Positions 11,501 through 22,599 of a DNA stretch of 64,000 nucleotides are shown one piece after another. Source of the stretch: Pseudoscleropodium purum. Lineage: Eukaryota > Streptophyta > Bryopsida > Hypnales > Brachytheciaceae. The position numbers and the translations under genes are program-made. The DNA is taken from positions 36,146,001 to 36,210,000 of the forward strand of contig OZ017797.1 of the NCBI GenBank assembly GCA_963969395.1, in the 5' to 3' direction. Positions within the stretch are counted from its first letter, which is position 1. The number at the start of each line of letters is the position of its first letter. The notes under the pieces were generated by a model. That model ran no database searches. It was not told the origin of the DNA and saw only the letters and a program-made list of their open reading frames with translations.

Positions 11501-12592
11501 TCAAGTTGTTTTGGGGATCTATAAGCACTATAGGATATTGGAGTTGCCCGAGGTTCTTGTAATTTCTTCATAACTTCATGAAGTTATTCAATTTCCAATT
11601 TTAAATCTTATGCATACTCTTCATTGAATGTAACTTGATTGTCTTCATTTGACAAGAAATTAGTCTTGTCAAACTATGAAAGATAGACAAACCATTAATT
11701 GAATTATCTTTATTAAAAAAATTAAATACAGAAATTCAAGTTTAATTCAACATTGCAAACATGAAAGAAGTTGACAAGACTAATTGTCTTGTCAGCTTTT
11801 CTTGCATTCTTTCACAAGATTTGATTGTTGGTTGTAACATCCAAAATTATTTTTCTAAATCTAAACCTAAATCTAATTTAAATTTACCCTAAATATATCA
11901 ATGACAACATCCACTTTTAATTGTGAAATTGTATAGCATACTTGTAGACGCTCATTATGCAAAAAATCCCACTTCAAAAAGACGTGTTTTAGAGTTACCA
12001 AATGGTAATTGTACAACACTGTTCCTTAAAACAAATGTTGGCTAACTCTCCTCTGCCATTTTCAAAACATCCTAGAGGAATTCAATGGGTCCCCAACTCA
12101 GGAAGAAGAGAAGCAACTTTGGTAGTATGATCAGAGTGAATGAAGAGTCTTTTGGGGTGATGTTTGCACTTAAGTTAGGGCTGATGTTTGCAATGTGAAT
12201 CTGGTCCAGAAGACGGTCTAAATTCGTTCCTAAGACCCTCAATGACAACAGCAAGTACAAACGTACCTAGTTCTATCATCGAGGCCATGAAGGTATAGGT
12301 CGCGGGTGCCTCCATCACATGTAATATCCAACGCAGTGCCCCTGCAAGAATTGGACTTACAAGCACATGATTTGGCATTACACTTCATCGACGCTGTTTC
12401 ATGAAACCATTTACAAGTTCCCCCAATTTGTACCAATGCTCTCAAGATCTACTCTTTTCGGAACATCAAGGCATCCAGCCTACTCTTATATTCAGAAATC
12501 AGAGTTTCACAGCTCTCATTCAAGGTTTTCTCGGTGAGTCTCTTCAACCGGCATCTTCAGGTGTTCGAATTTTCGCTCCTCTGAAATGTCTT
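11500..12592. other. Region between the gypsy relic and the methyltransferase; includes a foldback at 11660-11797
   Basis: A 26 bp segment containing TTGACAAG and CTTGTCAA (11660-11685) recurs in inverted orientation at about 11771-11797, giving a ~138 bp foldback. From about 12060 the DNA becomes less AT-rich, as near genes. Apart from the Cys-rich ORF listed separately nothing is recognisable. Confidence 0.4.
12239..12445 (-). CDS. Possible cysteine-rich exon, unrecognised
   Basis: This minus-strand open frame has eleven cysteines in about 68 codons, with a clustered CNAKSCACKSNSC segment followed by DITCDGG. A donor-like CTAG|GTACGT lies inside its 3' part, and an AG follows purine-rich sequence at its 5' side. 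It could be an internal exon of a secreted Cys-rich protein. I recognise no family, the true ATG is internal, and overlapping frames on both strands are also open. Treat it as a candidate only. Confidence 0.22.
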   Translation of the reverse strand: MRALVQIGGTCKWFHETASMKCNAKSCACKSNSCRGTALDITCDGGTRDLYLHGLDDRTRYVCTCCCH

Positions 12593-13018
12593 GCCCTCCT
12601 TCGATGCTGGAACGGGATTCAGAGTGACCTTCCTCGCTCTATGCCATTGCAATTTGTAATAGTCGTGCACAGGTCCGAGGTTCCTGTTTTTATCTTTATT
12701 CGTTTTATTTGCAATTCGAGCAACTCCGTGTTGCGAATTTAGCAAGTCATTCTGAACTGACGCAAGTCTTGCTGTGAATTTTTTTGCCCTAATTCGGCGC
12801 TAGAGTAGAATTCAGAGTGACCTCCCTCGTACTATGCCTTTGTAGTAGTCCTGCAATAGACTAAGGTTCCTGTTTTTTCCTTCATTCTTTATATTTATTG
12901 CAATTAGAGCAACTACGTGTTACGAATTTAGCAAGTCATGCCGTGAAATCTCTAACCCTTATTCGACGCTGTTACGGGATTCAGATTGACCTCCCTCGCT
13001 CTCTGTCATTACAATTTT
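12593..13018 (+). repeat. Imperfect tandem repeat upstream of the methyltransferase
   Basis: Three units start at about 12593, 12786 and 12955 (periods ~193 and ~169 bp). Each opens with a 'ccct..ttcg.cgct' box, then 'gggattcaga.tgacc.ccctcg', and the first two continue with a 'gaggttcctgttttt...gcgaatttagcaagtcat' block. The third is partial and ends ~100 bp before the start codon. It lies where the promoter and 5' leader should be. Confidence 0.75.
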
Positions 13019-13114
13019 AGTGGAATACGGTCTCATTTGCATTTAGGGCAAATTTTTTTCGTGTTTAGGGTTAACATATGTTTTTGTGGCAGAGTTTCGA
13101 GTTCACAGTCGGCT

Positions 13115-14298
13115 ATGGCAAGAGATGATCCAGCCTCTTTGGATGGCGGAGTGCATCCCGGCGCGGCTTCAGGATTCAATGCCGACCAGAGTATTTACGA
13201 ATCGGCCCGGCCAAGTTACCCGCCCGCGGCGCTGGAGCTTGTGAAACGAGAGATTGTGCCCTCTCTTGGTGCTCCCGCCACCGCGTCTACTCTATCGGTG
13301 CTGGATCTCGCCGCCGGGACTGGGAAGTGGACGCGATTGCTTCTTCCCTTTGGCATTGGCCAGCTTGTGGCTGTCGAGCCTTCGCCTGGCATGCGCAGAG
13401 AATTTCAGCAATTGTATCCTGATGTTGTCGTCCTGGATGGCACCGCCACTGCAATTCCGCTTCCGGATGCAAGTGTGGATGTCGTCTTCATTGCACAGGT
13501 GGAGACCCTGCATCGTGGATTACCATTCACAGACGTTCTTGAATCATAATTTAACAAAAACTCGTGTAGGCAAAGTTCTATTAAAATCTAGATTTGAAAC
13601 ACTCGTATCTCACTTGATATTGGTCATCTTTACACAATTCAATGCTATAATGAAACTAGAGAAAAAATGAATGTATGTAGTTCTTAGTACAGTTCAAGAA
13701 CGTTTGAAATCAATCTCTGTGCGAGTATCTTTGAATTCGTTCTGGTCGACACAGAATGATTCACATGGTCGAATTTGTTTCGGACTCTGCATTGGCCATG
13801 TTCCTGACAAAAGTCTTTTGCTAGGCATTTCACTGGTTTGCAAATGTGGCTGCGTTGACTGAGATGCACCGCGTGTTGAAGAAAGAAGGAATGGTGGTCT
13901 TGATTTGGAACTTGGAAGACAGGAAGACTGCTTGGGTGGCCCGGTTGCGGAAGGCCTACGAGAAGCATGAAGCGGGTACTCCTCAGTATCGGTTGGGATT
14001 GTGGCGCAGACCTTTTGAGGAGCCTGAGATGGCGGAGAGTGTTTCCAAAATGTTTCAGTTGCCAATTCAAGAACGACACGTAAATCATTCTGTGTCGAAC
14101 AGTAAGAACGCTGTATGGCAGCGAGTTCTCAGCAAGAGTTATATTGCAGTTCTTGCGGCTGAGCAGAAGGCAGAGCTGAAGAAAGAAGTGGATCATATTA
14201 TGTCGGGGCCAGATATTCACTGGGACACTCAAGGCGATGACCTAGTGCTACAATATCCGTACACAACTGACATTGCTTGGTTCAAGAAGCACTCCTGA
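13115..14298 (+). CDS. Class I SAM-dependent methyltransferase (Methyltransf_11 type), two exons
   Basis: Predicted 285-residue enzyme that transfers a methyl group from S-adenosylmethionine to an unknown small substrate; no targeting peptide is evident. Exons are 13115-13498 and 13825-14298, with a 326 bp phase-0 GT-AG intron (CAG|GTGGAG ... CTAG|GCATTT). Joining them restores the family's AQAFHWF motif (residues 127-133), which supports the splice. Motif I is VLDLAAGTGKW (62-72), and the ribose-binding acidic residue is E88 in VAVEPS. The start is the first true ATG in the frame, with G at +4; the frame is open further upstream but without ATG. The YESARPSYP N-terminus resembles the fungal/bacterial trans-aconitate methyltransferase-like group more than classic plant O-methyltransferases, by memory. 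A tandem repeat precedes it, and the 2OG dioxygenase gene converges 0.9 kb downstream. Family firm, substrate unknown. Confidence 0.88.
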
Positions 14299-15200
14299 GA
14301 CGTCTTGGAAAGATGGTGGAGAAATACATTCTATTGCATTCCGAAATCTGGTAGTAACTTGAGGCTCGTATCACAAAGTTGTGATCACCTCGTCTCTGAG
14401 GATGGGTTCGAATTCTCCGTCATTCGATTCTGCTAGACGCTGTGGCGATTCTATTGTGCTAGTCGATGGCGCAAGAGGTAGCATTCATGAAATTCGACAT
14501 TGATATCAATACCGAGTCACCTGCCGAGTGCTACTCATTATGAATTATCTAGAGTATATAAGAAACATTCTTTCAGGTTAATTTTACAATTTAACATATT
14601 CGTTCTAGAAAGGCGTTGATTCTACTTTTGACTGCTTGCTGTGAATGTTGTTTATGCGGTCACTGATAGATGCTGTTATCGAGACTTGATCTTTTTGCGC
14701 TGTAGATGTTTGTGATACGTCACATGTGCCCAACAATCGATTACCCAACCTGGAAGCAGGTGCAGCGTATTGAAAATACCATGGGCCTTTTGTGAGGAAT
14801 ATATTGTGACATTGAATTAGGGAGTTCCTCAAGACAATCAATACTCGTGCGTGTATCAAAATAGTTGTTCCCAAGAGTTAGGGTGCACACAGGATCGTTA
14901 AGAAGTTGGGAAATAATATTACATTTAATGTTTTGGTGTTTTCCTCAAAACTCCAGGGCACCCGAACTGAGGTTACTATCAGATTATTTAAGATGCATAT
15001 TATGCCATACTCGTATTGAAGTTCTGCAGTTTGAAAACATCCTAACAACTTACTGATAAATAAAACCTTCAGCTATCCACGCGGTTGTAGTCCTCAAGTA
15101 TGGAGTCTAACTAAAGCTTCTCGTTAAGTACTCTGCTTATTTCACGATTTTACATAAGGATGTAATATAATCTGTTCAGCTGACGATTAACAGCCGAGAC
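14299..15200. other. Intergenic spacer between two convergent genes
   Basis: The spacer should contain both 3' UTRs. It is less AT-rich than the distal intergenic DNA, but I see no further exon and no clear terminator-like or repeat structure. Confidence 0.4.
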
Positions 15201-16914
15201 TTACGCAGGTACCGGCGTAGGATCCTCGAAAGGAGGACTTAGAAGCTGCAGAAGAGGCTGAAGACTGAAATGCTCAAGAGTGTTGAGCAGCTGACCTTTC
15301 TTCACAGCCAAGTACTCCTCCATGGTGAAAGGTCTATAGTTGCTACATTGGGTGGTTCTGTCGACGAGTTCCGGGGATGGAACAATCTCCAGTCCCATCC
15401 GAGGAGCGAAAAAATACGCCATCGAAATCCGAGCTTGAGCCCTGTTTACCACTGCTCGGTGTGGAACACTCTTGTAGAGTGCGTTTGTCAACACCTGCAA
15501 TGAGATCGAATGCATTAGATCGAAGCGTTTATAATTTATAATTATCAAAGTCTCTCTTCACATGTTTTGCCATTAGTTTGGGCAGTACTACTCACAGATA
15601 TGAAGATATTTTTTTCTTACTTGTAATGAGTCACCGATATTCACTGCTAGAGCATCTCGATGCGGTCTCACGGCAACCCATTCACCATCTTTCTGCACTT
15701 GCAATCCGCCAATGTCACCCTGGTGCAACACTGTCAACAGGTTGAAGTCTGTATGTGCTGACATACCCAGAGCTTTGTGCGGTTGAGGGCAAGGCGGGTA
15801 ATGGTTCCAACGCAGGAGCCCCGAGGCTTTGTCGACATAGCGCTGGAAGTGAGCTTCATTCACCTCCAAGCCCTCAATGATCACGTCCATCAGCTGTTTG
15901 GCGAGTTTCTCCACCTTCTCATTGTATTCCTTGTACGAGTCCCTGCCATCATGGTAACTACGCATCAGCTTATCTTCTGAAGACACAGCCTAAACACACT
16001 TGAAGGTTTACTTTTCTCTTTCACATATTATGGGATTTAATTCCAATGCCTCCTTACCCAAAGTCTTCATTTTCACCATGAGGCCACAATGTCTCTTCGA
16101 AGCCCTCCACACTGCCGTCATTTGCTAGGTAAAACCCCTCCGACCATGGCTGGCTATCAGTGGGCTTCACAGCGGCGTGTCCATAGCCAGTGGAGCTTCC
16201 GGGTGCTTTGGAAACCTTCAACTTCTCCTCTTTCGGCAGAGAGAAGAACTTCTGCGCTTGCTTCTGCACCCGTTCCAGAAGCTCCCCAGGAACTCCGTGA
16301 TTAATAGCGTGGAAGAAACCCCAATCCAGACAGGCTGCTCTCACTTTAGCCACCATTTGCTTTCTCGCTGCTTCGTCGCCTGAGTTCAGAGAACTTAGGT
16401 CGACGGTTGGAATCTCAAGATCAGTGAAGTCGTCGTGCTCAACGGTCGGTCGGTGCTGTACAGGCCAGACGTATGTTGAAGAAACCGCCTTCTTTCTATC
16501 TACGGTTTTGATTGAAGCTGCAGCAGCGCTTGCAGTGTTGTTGCTCCCTCTCAACCTGTTCGGTGGCAGGGGACCCAGCGGGAAGGGAGATGGCGGGCAG
16601 CTTGATAATGCTGAGTTGAAAGATCGAGGAGTGGGGAGGTGCTCCAGCTTGTCACGTGCCGATGGCGATGAGAATCGTGGGCTGGATGCTCTCCTGTTCA
16701 GTGGCAGTGGACTGCCGAGCTGCGAGAACGGAGACAAGGGGTCATTTGAGCGAGGGGTGACATTCTCTAGTCCCCATGCACTGGCACCGTAAGAGCGTGG
16801 CGTGACAATCTGATCAAGGGAGGATTTTGAGTTTCTGTACTTGGGAGACGGACTTGGAACTGAGCTTGGGCTGAATCCCTGATTTGGAGGAAGCAAGAGC
16901 GCTTCTGGAGCCAT
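15201..16914 (-). CDS. 2-oxoglutarate/Fe(II)-dependent dioxygenase (DOXC type) with Ser/Pro-rich N-terminal extension
   Basis: Predicted 490-residue soluble oxygenase coupling 2-oxoglutarate decarboxylation to substrate oxidation. Minus-strand exons are 16914-16058, 15942-15621 and 15494-15201, with introns of 115 and 126 bp. Intron 1 is phase 2 (TTTGG|GTAAGG ... GGCAG|GGACTC) and intron 2 phase 0 (CAA|GTAAGA ... GCAG|GTGTTG). Residues 1-~150 are low-complexity, with three TPRS motifs (38-41, 53-56, 95-98) and many SP sites. The DIOX_N domain starts near IPTVDLSSL (168-176); WGFFHAINHGVP follows at 198-209. Iron ligands are H349, D351 and H405; 2OG-binding residues are R415 and S417. Usual family length is 330-370, so the extension is atypical. 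Start context AAAATGGCT is good. The substrate is not deducible; the fold resembles gibberellin-oxidase/DAO-like enzymes in general terms only. A closely related paralogue lies at 38605-43766. Confidence 0.92.
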
Positions 16915-17222
16915 TTTCACTACAAACCTTTTGAACACGGAAAAGATCAGGTACACAAACTCGATCTATCTATGCGACTGTTGCAAAGTATGGATCTATG
17001 CAATGTGAAGAGAGGATGATGATGAAGTTGAAGGGATCGAGCTAGAAAGCTGTGCTAGATTGCTGTCAGTGCACAATTTGACTGCTGCCATCGTTATTTG
17101 TAGTTGAATAAATTGAAGATCTGGTCTGCGCGAGAAACTCCAGCGAGTTAGTTCAGAAGAGCGTCAAATATTATGAATTCCAGATGCTGCACGTCTGTGC
17201 TTGAACGCCGCCATAGCAAGTT

Positions 17223-17231
17223 TTATATAAT
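17223..17231 (-). promoter_or_regulatory. Candidate TATA box of the 15.2-16.9 kb dioxygenase
   Basis: On the minus strand TTATATAAAA lies about 310 bp upstream of the start codon, leaving a 5' leader of roughly 280 bases. This is inferred from sequence only, and AT-rich DNA offers alternatives. Confidence 0.3.
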
Positions 17232-17239
17232 GTATCGGA

Positions 17240-18317
17240 TTTTAAGCTGTAACTAGTATATGACGACTATGTTCAGTTCAGTTACATTCTCATAATATGT
17301 AGATATCATTTGCAGTATCAGTCGCAAGTTTGTGACACAAATAGTTAGAGACTGAACAACAGTCAGGAGTCTGAGTGGTAAGTTACACACAGTAGCAGTT
17401 GGACATTCAACAATATCAGCTCATTCATTCTACTTTAATTAATGTTACCGCGGCAATTGACCTGGAATTCGCCTTAATGGTGATTGCTCTTCCTTTCAGA
17501 TCACTGGGTAGAGTGAGTGACCAAGGTATGAAACGTACAGTCGTCTTCGGACGACGCAAATTATTCTCGAGGCATTAAATGTTTCACACGAAAATATGTT
17601 TCCTTCGTAAGTTTGACTGGAATAGTGTTTCAGGTTACGTCTTCCTTGCCCAACGTTTCGCAATTTAAAATTCTAAACCTACAGTGCACCTGGACCGCGC
17701 GTATGATGTAACTAATTCCGCTACAGTAAATTGGTTCCAACTTTCGAGAACTTTGTAAGATTCGCTCCCCAGTCAATATTCCAGTCTGATGAGAATCTTT
17801 TTTCAGTCAATCTCTCCGACGAGTCTTGCCAATGACATATTTTTGCACCATTTCCTGCAGAGCGTTTTGATGTGAGCATGACATCCTATGAAGGCAGCAT
17901 GACATAACTCTGTAATCCATGCAGGAATCTTGGGAGGGATTCGAGGATAATTCTCTCGAAAATTGCTGCTTTATGTGGTTACGTTTCTTGGAGTTCGTTC
18001 CCTGGACTTCGGGAGAGTGTTGGGAGCAGCGTTCCCAGAACGGTTGTAGGTGGATTCGCAGGGTTGGCCATAGCCGTAAGAAAGAGTGGCTATTTCCGTG
18101 ATCAATTTTTATATATTATTTTAAAAACAGGCATATAAAATTATTAAAAAAATCTGGTGATTTTGCTCTCATTTTTTTTTCCACTAGTGTGCATTTGCGA
18201 CTATACAGAAATTGCAAAAGAACATTCATAGCTATTTATGATGTTATGTAGTTGTAATGGCTAGGTCATGGAATGAAATGTTGAACCATTAGCGATTTGA
18301 GTTAAGTATTGAATTGT
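17240..18317. other. Upstream flank of the dioxygenase gene, no gene recognised
   Basis: The segment is moderately complex, less AT-rich than beyond 18.1 kb, and includes a short hairpin (GTCGTC TTCG GACGAC, about 17540). A 60-codon plus-strand frame at 17919-18101 begins with ATG but resembles nothing I know. It might be a diverged exon or chance. Confidence 0.35.
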
Positions 18318-18527
18318 TGATCTTGCAACTTCGTATCCAAGTTGTTTTTTATTTGAATTTTTGTGAGTAGATCACTAACAAGGGAGTTGAACCCTTCTTA
18401 TATAAATGCAAGACTACCCAAATGATCTTGCAATTCATATCCAAAATGTTTTTATTTGAATTTTTTTGAGTAGATCATTAACAAGGGAGTTGAATCCTTC
18501 TTGTATAAATGAAAAACTAGCCAGATG
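18318..18527 (+). repeat. Two-copy tandem duplication, ~105 bp unit
   Basis: Copy 1 starts at 18318 and copy 2 at 18423. Both contain 'tgatcttgcaa', 'gagtagatca.taacaaggg' and 'agttgaa.ccttcttgtata'. They differ by a few substitutions and small indels. Confidence 0.8.
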
Positions 18528-18929
18528 TAGTGTTAGTGTTCTGCAAACAAGACAAACAAGTCACATTGATGAAAGGGTTAGAAAGTTAAAAGAATAGTGA
18601 CTTAGGCATGCTATAATTGTGCAACACACCGTAGCTTTGCCTAGTCCAATTCACCAAAAAACCATGGAATCCCAATTTGCATCCCACTCATCCTGCTATT
18701 GCCAATGTAGTCTTTTCCATTTGCATTGTTGCAGACTTGCAATTAAGCCCATCCGATGTCAAGGATCCCAAAACAACATGGTTGGCAAAACCTCATGAAA
18801 ACTAAAAATAATCAATTGAATACTGAACACTAAGAAAAGGATATTGATGCACTCTAGGTCTACAACTATTTTAGAGATCACCTTGCCTACCAACCTTGCC
18901 TCATTGTAGATTTCCAAAAACCAATTACT

Positions 18930-20335
18930 TCTTCATACAAAAAATCTTCTAAGGCAAATTAGTTGTGGCCAAACATACTCACCTCAAGGGGTAGGTGTTT
19001 CTCCAATCTATTTCTATGACAAGATTTTAAGAACTTCAAAGTCGAAAAGCATCTTTCATCATCAATGAACCTAAAGATTAAACAATAGCCTATCTCAACA
19101 ACTTTGAAATACTAAAAAATATGTTTATGAAGGTGGCATGACTTTGAAAACCTTTGCTATAGTTTAATGACATGATTGACGTCCTAAGGCTGGCCACACG
19201 TGGCCTCACATTTTCCCTTCATGGTAATCTTGAACAATTTTTACTGTAACTCCAAATTAGAAGCAAAAGCCATTTGTAGGTTGTAAAAGGTTGACCACTT
19301 TCATGCAGAGACTGGACCTTGTTTATAAGTTGGCAGTGACTATAAAAGCTCTTGAGAACTACCAAGTGTTGGGAAAAACTAGCATCAATCCCCTCTTACT
19401 TCTAATATTGGAGATAAATAATCTTGAAAGCATTAAATAGTTATACTGCAGGAATCTATGGTCATGTTCATTGCAAAGGAATTGAGCCAAATCTATACAA
19501 TTCACATAAAGGCAAGTATTAGGTTCATAAAGAAATTGAAACAAGTTTACACACACAACATTGACATGGAAGCAAAAGTAGAATGGAAAATGCAAGAGAA
19601 AAGAACCTATTAAGCCTTAAAAAAAGGTTTGGTATGACCAAACCTACAAACTTCTACTCCACAAAATCTTGCATGCAATTAAAATCTTCATGGGGAATAA
19701 AGATGTACAGCCTAGTGTCTTTGTAATGGCACAATGCATGTATAGTGGTAATAGACAAATTAAAGTAAAGATGCGAGACACTTGAGTCTCCAAGCAACTC
19801 TTTCTACTTCAATGGGATGTCATTGCTTTGCAGAGAAAAGAGTTGGTTATATTTCGGGAAATCCTCCTTGTTGAAGGCAGTTTCTCCATCTAAAAATACT
19901 TGTGCCAACTCTTGTTGACAGACCTTGATTGCACTCATGAAGTCACAAATGAAGATATTGTGAAACTACCACAACTTCATAAAATAGTGGACAACATTAA
20001 CCAATGGCAAAAACAAGCCAAGGATAGTAGTAGTTCAATATCTGAGAGTATGTCGAAATTGTCACCAACGCCAACGTTATTCTTTTGCTCAGGTCCTCTT
20101 GTCATGTCTAGCCCCATTTTCACTAACAATGTAGTGAATTCCTCCATAATTGATTGTGTTGAATTCCTCATGGAAATCCAATGAGTCTTCATGTTGTGAA
20201 CTATGCAGTTCCCTTTAGTTTCTATAAAATTTGTCAATGTTTACAACTCAATGTATTGCTTGTTTGAGTGACAGAAATATGAGTAGATGGACTGGAAAGT
20301 CCTCCAAGCTACAACACTAATGCGTATTTCAATAG
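18930..20335 (-). pseudogene. hAT-superfamily transposase pseudogene
   Basis: Minus-strand translation, crossing several stops and frame changes, gives the order seen in plant hAT-type transposases of the zinc-finger-862-like group. SIYSYFCHSNKQYIEL is near 20.27 kb, then HNMKTHWISM and LLVKMGLDM near 20.18-20.12 kb, ELLLSLACF near 20.02 kb and FICDFMSAIKVCQQELAQVF near 19.9 kb. The hAT C-terminal dimerisation-like segment DERCFSTLKFLKS...RNRLEKHL is near 19.05 kb. In active relatives this protein cuts and pastes DNA; here it is clearly dead. TIRs and the 8 bp target duplication were not found. Confidence 0.8.
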
Positions 20336-20431
20336 CCTCTCCACCACCAAATTCAATCTATAACTCAAACAAAAAGTTTCCAAAGTGAAGGGAGCCCATT
20401 TTTTCATGATTTGGGCCGTAATACCAGTTTC

Positions 20432-21040
20432 AATAATAGTTTCACTATACACTGAAACTCGCCTGCCACCCCAATTTCCCATTAGTTCCCCCCCTCCTCT
20501 CTCAAAAAATTTGTGAGCCGTTGATTTTTTTGAAAAAAAATGCTTACCCTCAAAATTGACGTTGATTTCTCAAAAAATCACAAGATGTTGATCTTGTGAA
20601 ATTTAATCTACACCGTTCAAATATAAAATACACATATTGAATACAAATACGAATATGGGTATGGGTACTAGATATGAGTACTAAATACATGTATTGAATA
20701 TGGATATAGAATACTGGTACTGAATATGGGTACTGGATATGTATATTGAATATGTGTACTGAATATGGATATTGAATATAGATACAATATTGAATACGGG
20801 ATCAATTGTCCCATATTGTTTGTCAAGGACTTTGATTCTGAAGATTACAAGAGGGGGCGGGGATGAGGGGGGGGGGGGGGTGAGATAAAAAAATTTAAAT
20901 CAAATTCTAAATGATAGGTGGGGGTGAGTGGGGGTGGTAAAATAAAAATTGAGGGGGGGAGTGCATAGTGACACAAAGTGTCACTATACACCTTGAGTGC
21001 CTAATAACTACACTACCATACCTATAGTTTCAATAATAGT
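20432..21040. repeat. Foldback-like segment with minisatellite and G-rich tract between 20 bp direct repeats
   Basis: AGTTTCAATAATAGTTTYAC occurs at about 20431-20450 and 21024-21043, flanking ~575 bp. Just inside, C-rich sequence (20470-20510) faces G-rich sequence (20852-20958). TCACTATRCACT appears at the left end and inverted at the right, next to a perfect GTGACAC-AAA-GTGTCAC hairpin. A minisatellite with GAATATGGRTACTG-like units fills 20636-20805. It is possibly a degenerate TIR element. Confidence 0.4.
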
Positions 21041-21043
21041 TTT

Positions 21044-22599
21044 ACATCCAATATGTAAAAGCTCTTCTTGTAGTCACTAAAGTCTTTCCATTAGTATTAC
21101 TCAAATTTTTAACCTCTAAAATCCCAATGTCTCTTTTATAAATAAATAGATTTTAGGTAGGCTCTTAAAGTGTCAATTTTCTTTATGATTTTTTGAATTT
21201 TTTTTAAAATATAAGAAAACACATTAGTTTTCTAGAGGTATAATTTTTAATTGCATTGGTTCCTAGGAACAAAAGTTATACCATCCTAAGTCAAAAATAG
21301 GGCTTGTCAAGCAACACAATTAAAAAAAATTCACAAAAAGTCAGAATTTAAATTAATTTTTTTTTCTCATAAATTTTTTTTGGTCTATATAGAAAGATTT
21401 GATTCATTTATTTGGACTAGTGATGAAAAAATTATGGACAATTTTCTTTTTCAAGCAATCTAAGCATCTTCTTGATTCTTGAAAAATTAAATTATAGGAT
21501 TCATTTTTAAAGTCAATTTTCACAATTTTCAGAAAAATTGTCAATTGGATTTAATTTGCTTGCTAGAAAAATCTTGTATTTGGGATTAGACAGTGTATTT
21601 CAATTATATCTTAAAACTATTAACATTTTAGTTTTTTTTTCTATCCTGTCTATATTTCTACTCAACAATTTCTTAAAGAATGACAATCAAATGAGTATCT
21701 TTAGAATTTTTTCCCTAAAATTTCAAATCCATTCTTCAACATAATATTTTTTAATGCAACATTATTAAAGCAAAAAATTTAAGCTAAAAAGATTCAAAGA
21801 CTTAAAATCTAATTAGTCAAGGTGCAAAACACACACACACAAACACACACACACACACACACTCAGTTTTCTTCACTTATAATGCAAATATTTTGCAATC
21901 CATGTAGCTAAGGTTCTTAAATTTTCTTCCATACATTCTTTCATATATTCTTCTAATCTAGTGCAAGATCCTACAATTTGATTCAAGAATTTTTTTTTAA
22001 GTTTTTGTACTTCACAATAGAAATAGCAATTTTTAGTGGAATTTGATGGAATTAAAAAAGGCCTTAAGATTTTAGGGTTTAACTATGTTCACTATTCATT
22101 TATAATTATATCACTATTCACAATGTTATACCTCTCATGATAGGTTGAGTGTTAATATTTCATAATCAAACACCAAGTAGATACAAGCATCTAATATGTA
22201 GTCATTATAAATATAAAAAAACAATACTAGTATTGAATATAGGTAGAAAATTCATTATATAATTATCTTTTGAGGAGGCATAATTGGTCATATTATTGCT
22301 ATGACAATTTAGTACTCTAGTACATAGTTTTTCCAGCATTTAGTTATAAGTACTCTCAACCTTTTCTAATTGCACAAAAGATTGAGCTTTTATCAAATGT
22401 GATTGCAAGAAACAATTATATTATTTGTTGTATTTTTTATTTCTAGAGTATAGTGCTATTAGTAATATGATTATATCTGTTTCATTTTTTGGTTGAATTT
22501 GGTGGATTTGAAAACTAAATTGTCTATTTTCCTTTAATTTTTTAAGGGCCCTTCAGAAGACACTTATGCTCCCTTCCTTGGGAACGTTGGCACTACTAG
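21044..22599. other. AT-rich intergenic DNA with an (AC)n microsatellite at 21828-21862
   Basis: No coding sequence or element ends are recognised. The AC tract is interrupted once. Confidence 0.5.

Noticed and set aside
13254..13670. 138-codon plus-strand frame in a second frame of methyltransferase exon 1
   Set aside because: Out of frame with the SAM-binding motifs, with no ATG in the gene's frame; shadow ORF.
13684..14232. 182-codon minus-strand frame opposite methyltransferase exon 2
   Set aside because: It is the antisense shadow of a well-supported exon with a conserved motif restored by splicing; no domain in the antisense product.
14395..14420. tRNA T-arm-like GGTTCGAATTC
   Set aside because: No matching T stem, D arm or acceptor stem around it.
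15943..15990. Upstream acceptor TTTAG|GCTGTG for dioxygenase intron 1
   Set aside because: It breaks the frame with the phase-2 donor. GGCAG|GGAC keeps frame and matches the paralogue's junction.
16424..16792. 122-codon plus-strand frame
   Set aside because: Antisense to the GC-rich Ser/Pro extension of the dioxygenase; open only because of base composition.
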